Part shown: in pieces, positions 13,612 through 14,445 of the stretch | Layout of the letters: each line of letters starts with the position of its first letter | Numbering within the stretch: position 1 is the stretch's first letter | NCBI GenBank assembly: GCA_025449515.1 | Contig: JANWJI010000057.1 | Location: 1-14,445, forward strand | DNA from: Nitrososphaeraceae archaeon | GTDB taxonomy: Archaea > Thermoproteota > Nitrososphaeria > Nitrososphaerales > Nitrososphaeraceae | DNA: 14,445 bases | Direction: 5' to 3' | Notes under the pieces: generated by a model | Seen by the model: only the letters and a program-made list of their open reading frames with translations | The model's database searches: none | Told to the model about the DNA's origin: nothing | Made by a program: the position numbers and the translations under genes

Positions 13612-13634
13612 GGCATTAATCAAAAAATGATGCC
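13612..13634 (+). terminator. possible alba transcript-end hairpin
   Basis: AGGCATTA-type and TGATGCCT-type arms form an 8-bp stem with one G-U pair around an A-rich loop, about 80 nt after the alba stop codon. There is no T-tract directly after it, so the call is weak. Confidence 0.3.
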
Positions 13635-13811
13635 TCATTCAAAATTCGAAAGTTTTCCAAGTATTTCTGAATTTCCTTATCCATGTTATTAATTCTGTTT
13701 AGCGAGCATTGCAAACGAGAATGTTAATCATTGATTGTTGGATAAGTATACCAGCATGTTTTCTGAAATGATCTATACTAGAATCAGGTCAGCAGACAAT
13801 AGATGTAAATA

Positions 13812-13855
13812 AGTCATGAAATCACTAATGCTATTTTGCTTTAATTGGCATGACT
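13812..13855. repeat. 7-bp inverted repeat with 30-nt loop
   Basis: AGTCATG (13812-13818) and CATGACT (13849-13855) are exact reverse complements. The loop does not fold further in an obvious way. A repeat of this length with such spacing can arise by chance. Confidence 0.25.
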
Positions 13856-14073
13856 ACCGCATATTCTTATTATTGAGTGATATTTTCTATTGTCACCTTA
13901 GACGTCGCGAGAACAAGAAAATGCGTAACTCATGATAAATATCTGTTTATGACTTGTCATTGGGCATGTCTCTAAGAATTAACGTTGTATTGTTTTATTG
14001 CACTCTACATATTTCATCAAGATAGGACACTGCGAAACAAGCGTTTCCAAATTTTCGAGTGAAATAGCCCCTT

Positions 14074-14202
14074 ATGAATATTACAATTGAAATCTCAACC
14101 TTATCTAGGGCCCTCTATAGCCTACTTTCCCAAAATCCTAGTCGCGAAATGGTAGTAAAGGCCAAGAAACCCTTAGTGCGTCAGTGGACGAGGGTTGGAT
14201 AA
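14074..14202 (+). CDS. candidate 42-aa peptide or gene remnant
   Basis: ATG 14074 opens a 42-codon frame preceded by an in-frame TAG at 14065-14067. The peptide looks protein-like: MNITIEISTLSRALYSLLSQ, then NPSREMVVKAKKPLVRQWTR and VG. The DNA is more GC-rich than its surroundings. No good TATA box was found. Its 3' end overlaps a stem-loop (AACCCT at 14168-14173 with AGGGTT at 14191-14196, and CGTC/GACG inside), so a structured RNA is an equal alternative. It resembles no protein I recognise. Confidence 0.25.
   Translation: MNITIEISTLSRALYSLLSQNPSREMVVKAKKPLVRQWTRVG
14168..14196. repeat. nested stem-loop near the right end
   Basis: AACCCT (14168-14173) pairs with AGGGTT (14191-14196). Within it CGTC pairs with GACG around an AGTG loop, leaving a TAGTG bulge on the 5' side only. 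Its GC content is well above that of the flanks. Confidence 0.4.
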
Positions 14203-14445
14203 GCTGGTTTTCAAGCGACATTTGCACTAAATTTATTGATATTTTCATACAATGTTAGGTTCCCTCTAAGTCATTGACTAATTCAAGACCCAAGGTTTTT
14301 CGTTATTCATCTACAAGGATCCAGAAATGTTTAAACCTGAATTTTGATCTCAATGTCTAGGCAAATCTGTTCGTCAGATTCCGTTAATGAAAATCCTATC
14401 TTGTCTAAAAGTATCAGTACGTAGAAACTGAAAACCTTCCTTTAA

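Larger units (their letters stand above)
13531..14445. other. 915-nt region without a clear gene
   Basis: No reading frame of normal size was found on either strand. The stretch holds a hairpin at 13612-13633 past alba, a 7-bp inverted repeat at 13812-13818/13849-13855 and a 42-codon frame with an overlapping stem-loop at 14074-14202. Nothing looked like tRNA, rRNA or an insertion sequence. The window ends before the next gene. Confidence 0.65.

Noticed and set aside
13627..13670. C/D-box small RNA (ATGATGC ... CTGA)
   Set aside because: Box C is imperfect, no internal C'/D' boxes are present and the spacing is short.
13816..13935. 39-codon forward frame
   Set aside because: Aromatic- and Arg-rich random-looking peptide with no promoter at suitable distance.

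Overview
The window reads as chromosomal DNA from an AT-rich ammonia-oxidising-type archaeon (Nitrososphaerota/Thaumarchaeota, probably Nitrososphaerales, perhaps Nitrosocosmicus-like). The domain call rests on archaeal information-processing genes: RNA polymerase subunit Rpo6/RpoK, ribosomal protein S25e, an ATP-dependent DNA ligase, a TFIIB-type factor (TFB) and the chromatin protein Alba. Many starts also lie about 26-30 nt downstream of an AT-rich TATA-like box, as expected for leaderless archaeal transcripts. The genus guess comes only from the low GC and the loose gene packing, and is inference.

Layout. 63-1316 (+) encodes a non-hydrolysing UDP-GlcNAc 2-epimerase. 1423-2022 (-) is rpoK, divergent from a cyclophilin-like-fold protein (2126-2518, +). 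2621-2962 (-) is S25e, divergent from the DNA ligase (3265-5022, +). A small secreted Asn/Ser-rich protein follows (5152-5442, +). 5628-6956 (-) is a TFB with a long insertion between its two cyclin repeats. It is preceded in the same probable transcript by an unrecognised 82-aa gene (6965-7213) and followed by a stem plus T-tract terminator. A two-helix membrane peptide lies at 7539-7757 (+).

Metabolic cassette. 7894-11106 (-) is a tight three-gene operon: a UbiA-type prenyltransferase resembling EboC, an alkaline-phosphatase-superfamily protein resembling EboF whose canonical metal ligands are partly replaced, and a TIM-barrel sugar epimerase with an intact active site. I read it as a reduced archaeal version of the bacterial/algal ebo cluster, whose product is unknown. 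The EboA, EboB and EboD partners are not in the window.

Right-hand third. After a 79-aa hypothetical protein (11246-11485, +), 11486-13224 holds no confidently callable gene. It does contain an unusual series of stem-loops and palindromes and several short candidate ORFs. It leads into the alba gene (13225-13530, +). The last 915 bases also lack a clear gene, apart from a 42-codon ORF overlapping a stem-loop near 14074-14202. No tRNA, rRNA, CRISPR array, transposase or insertion sequence was recognised.
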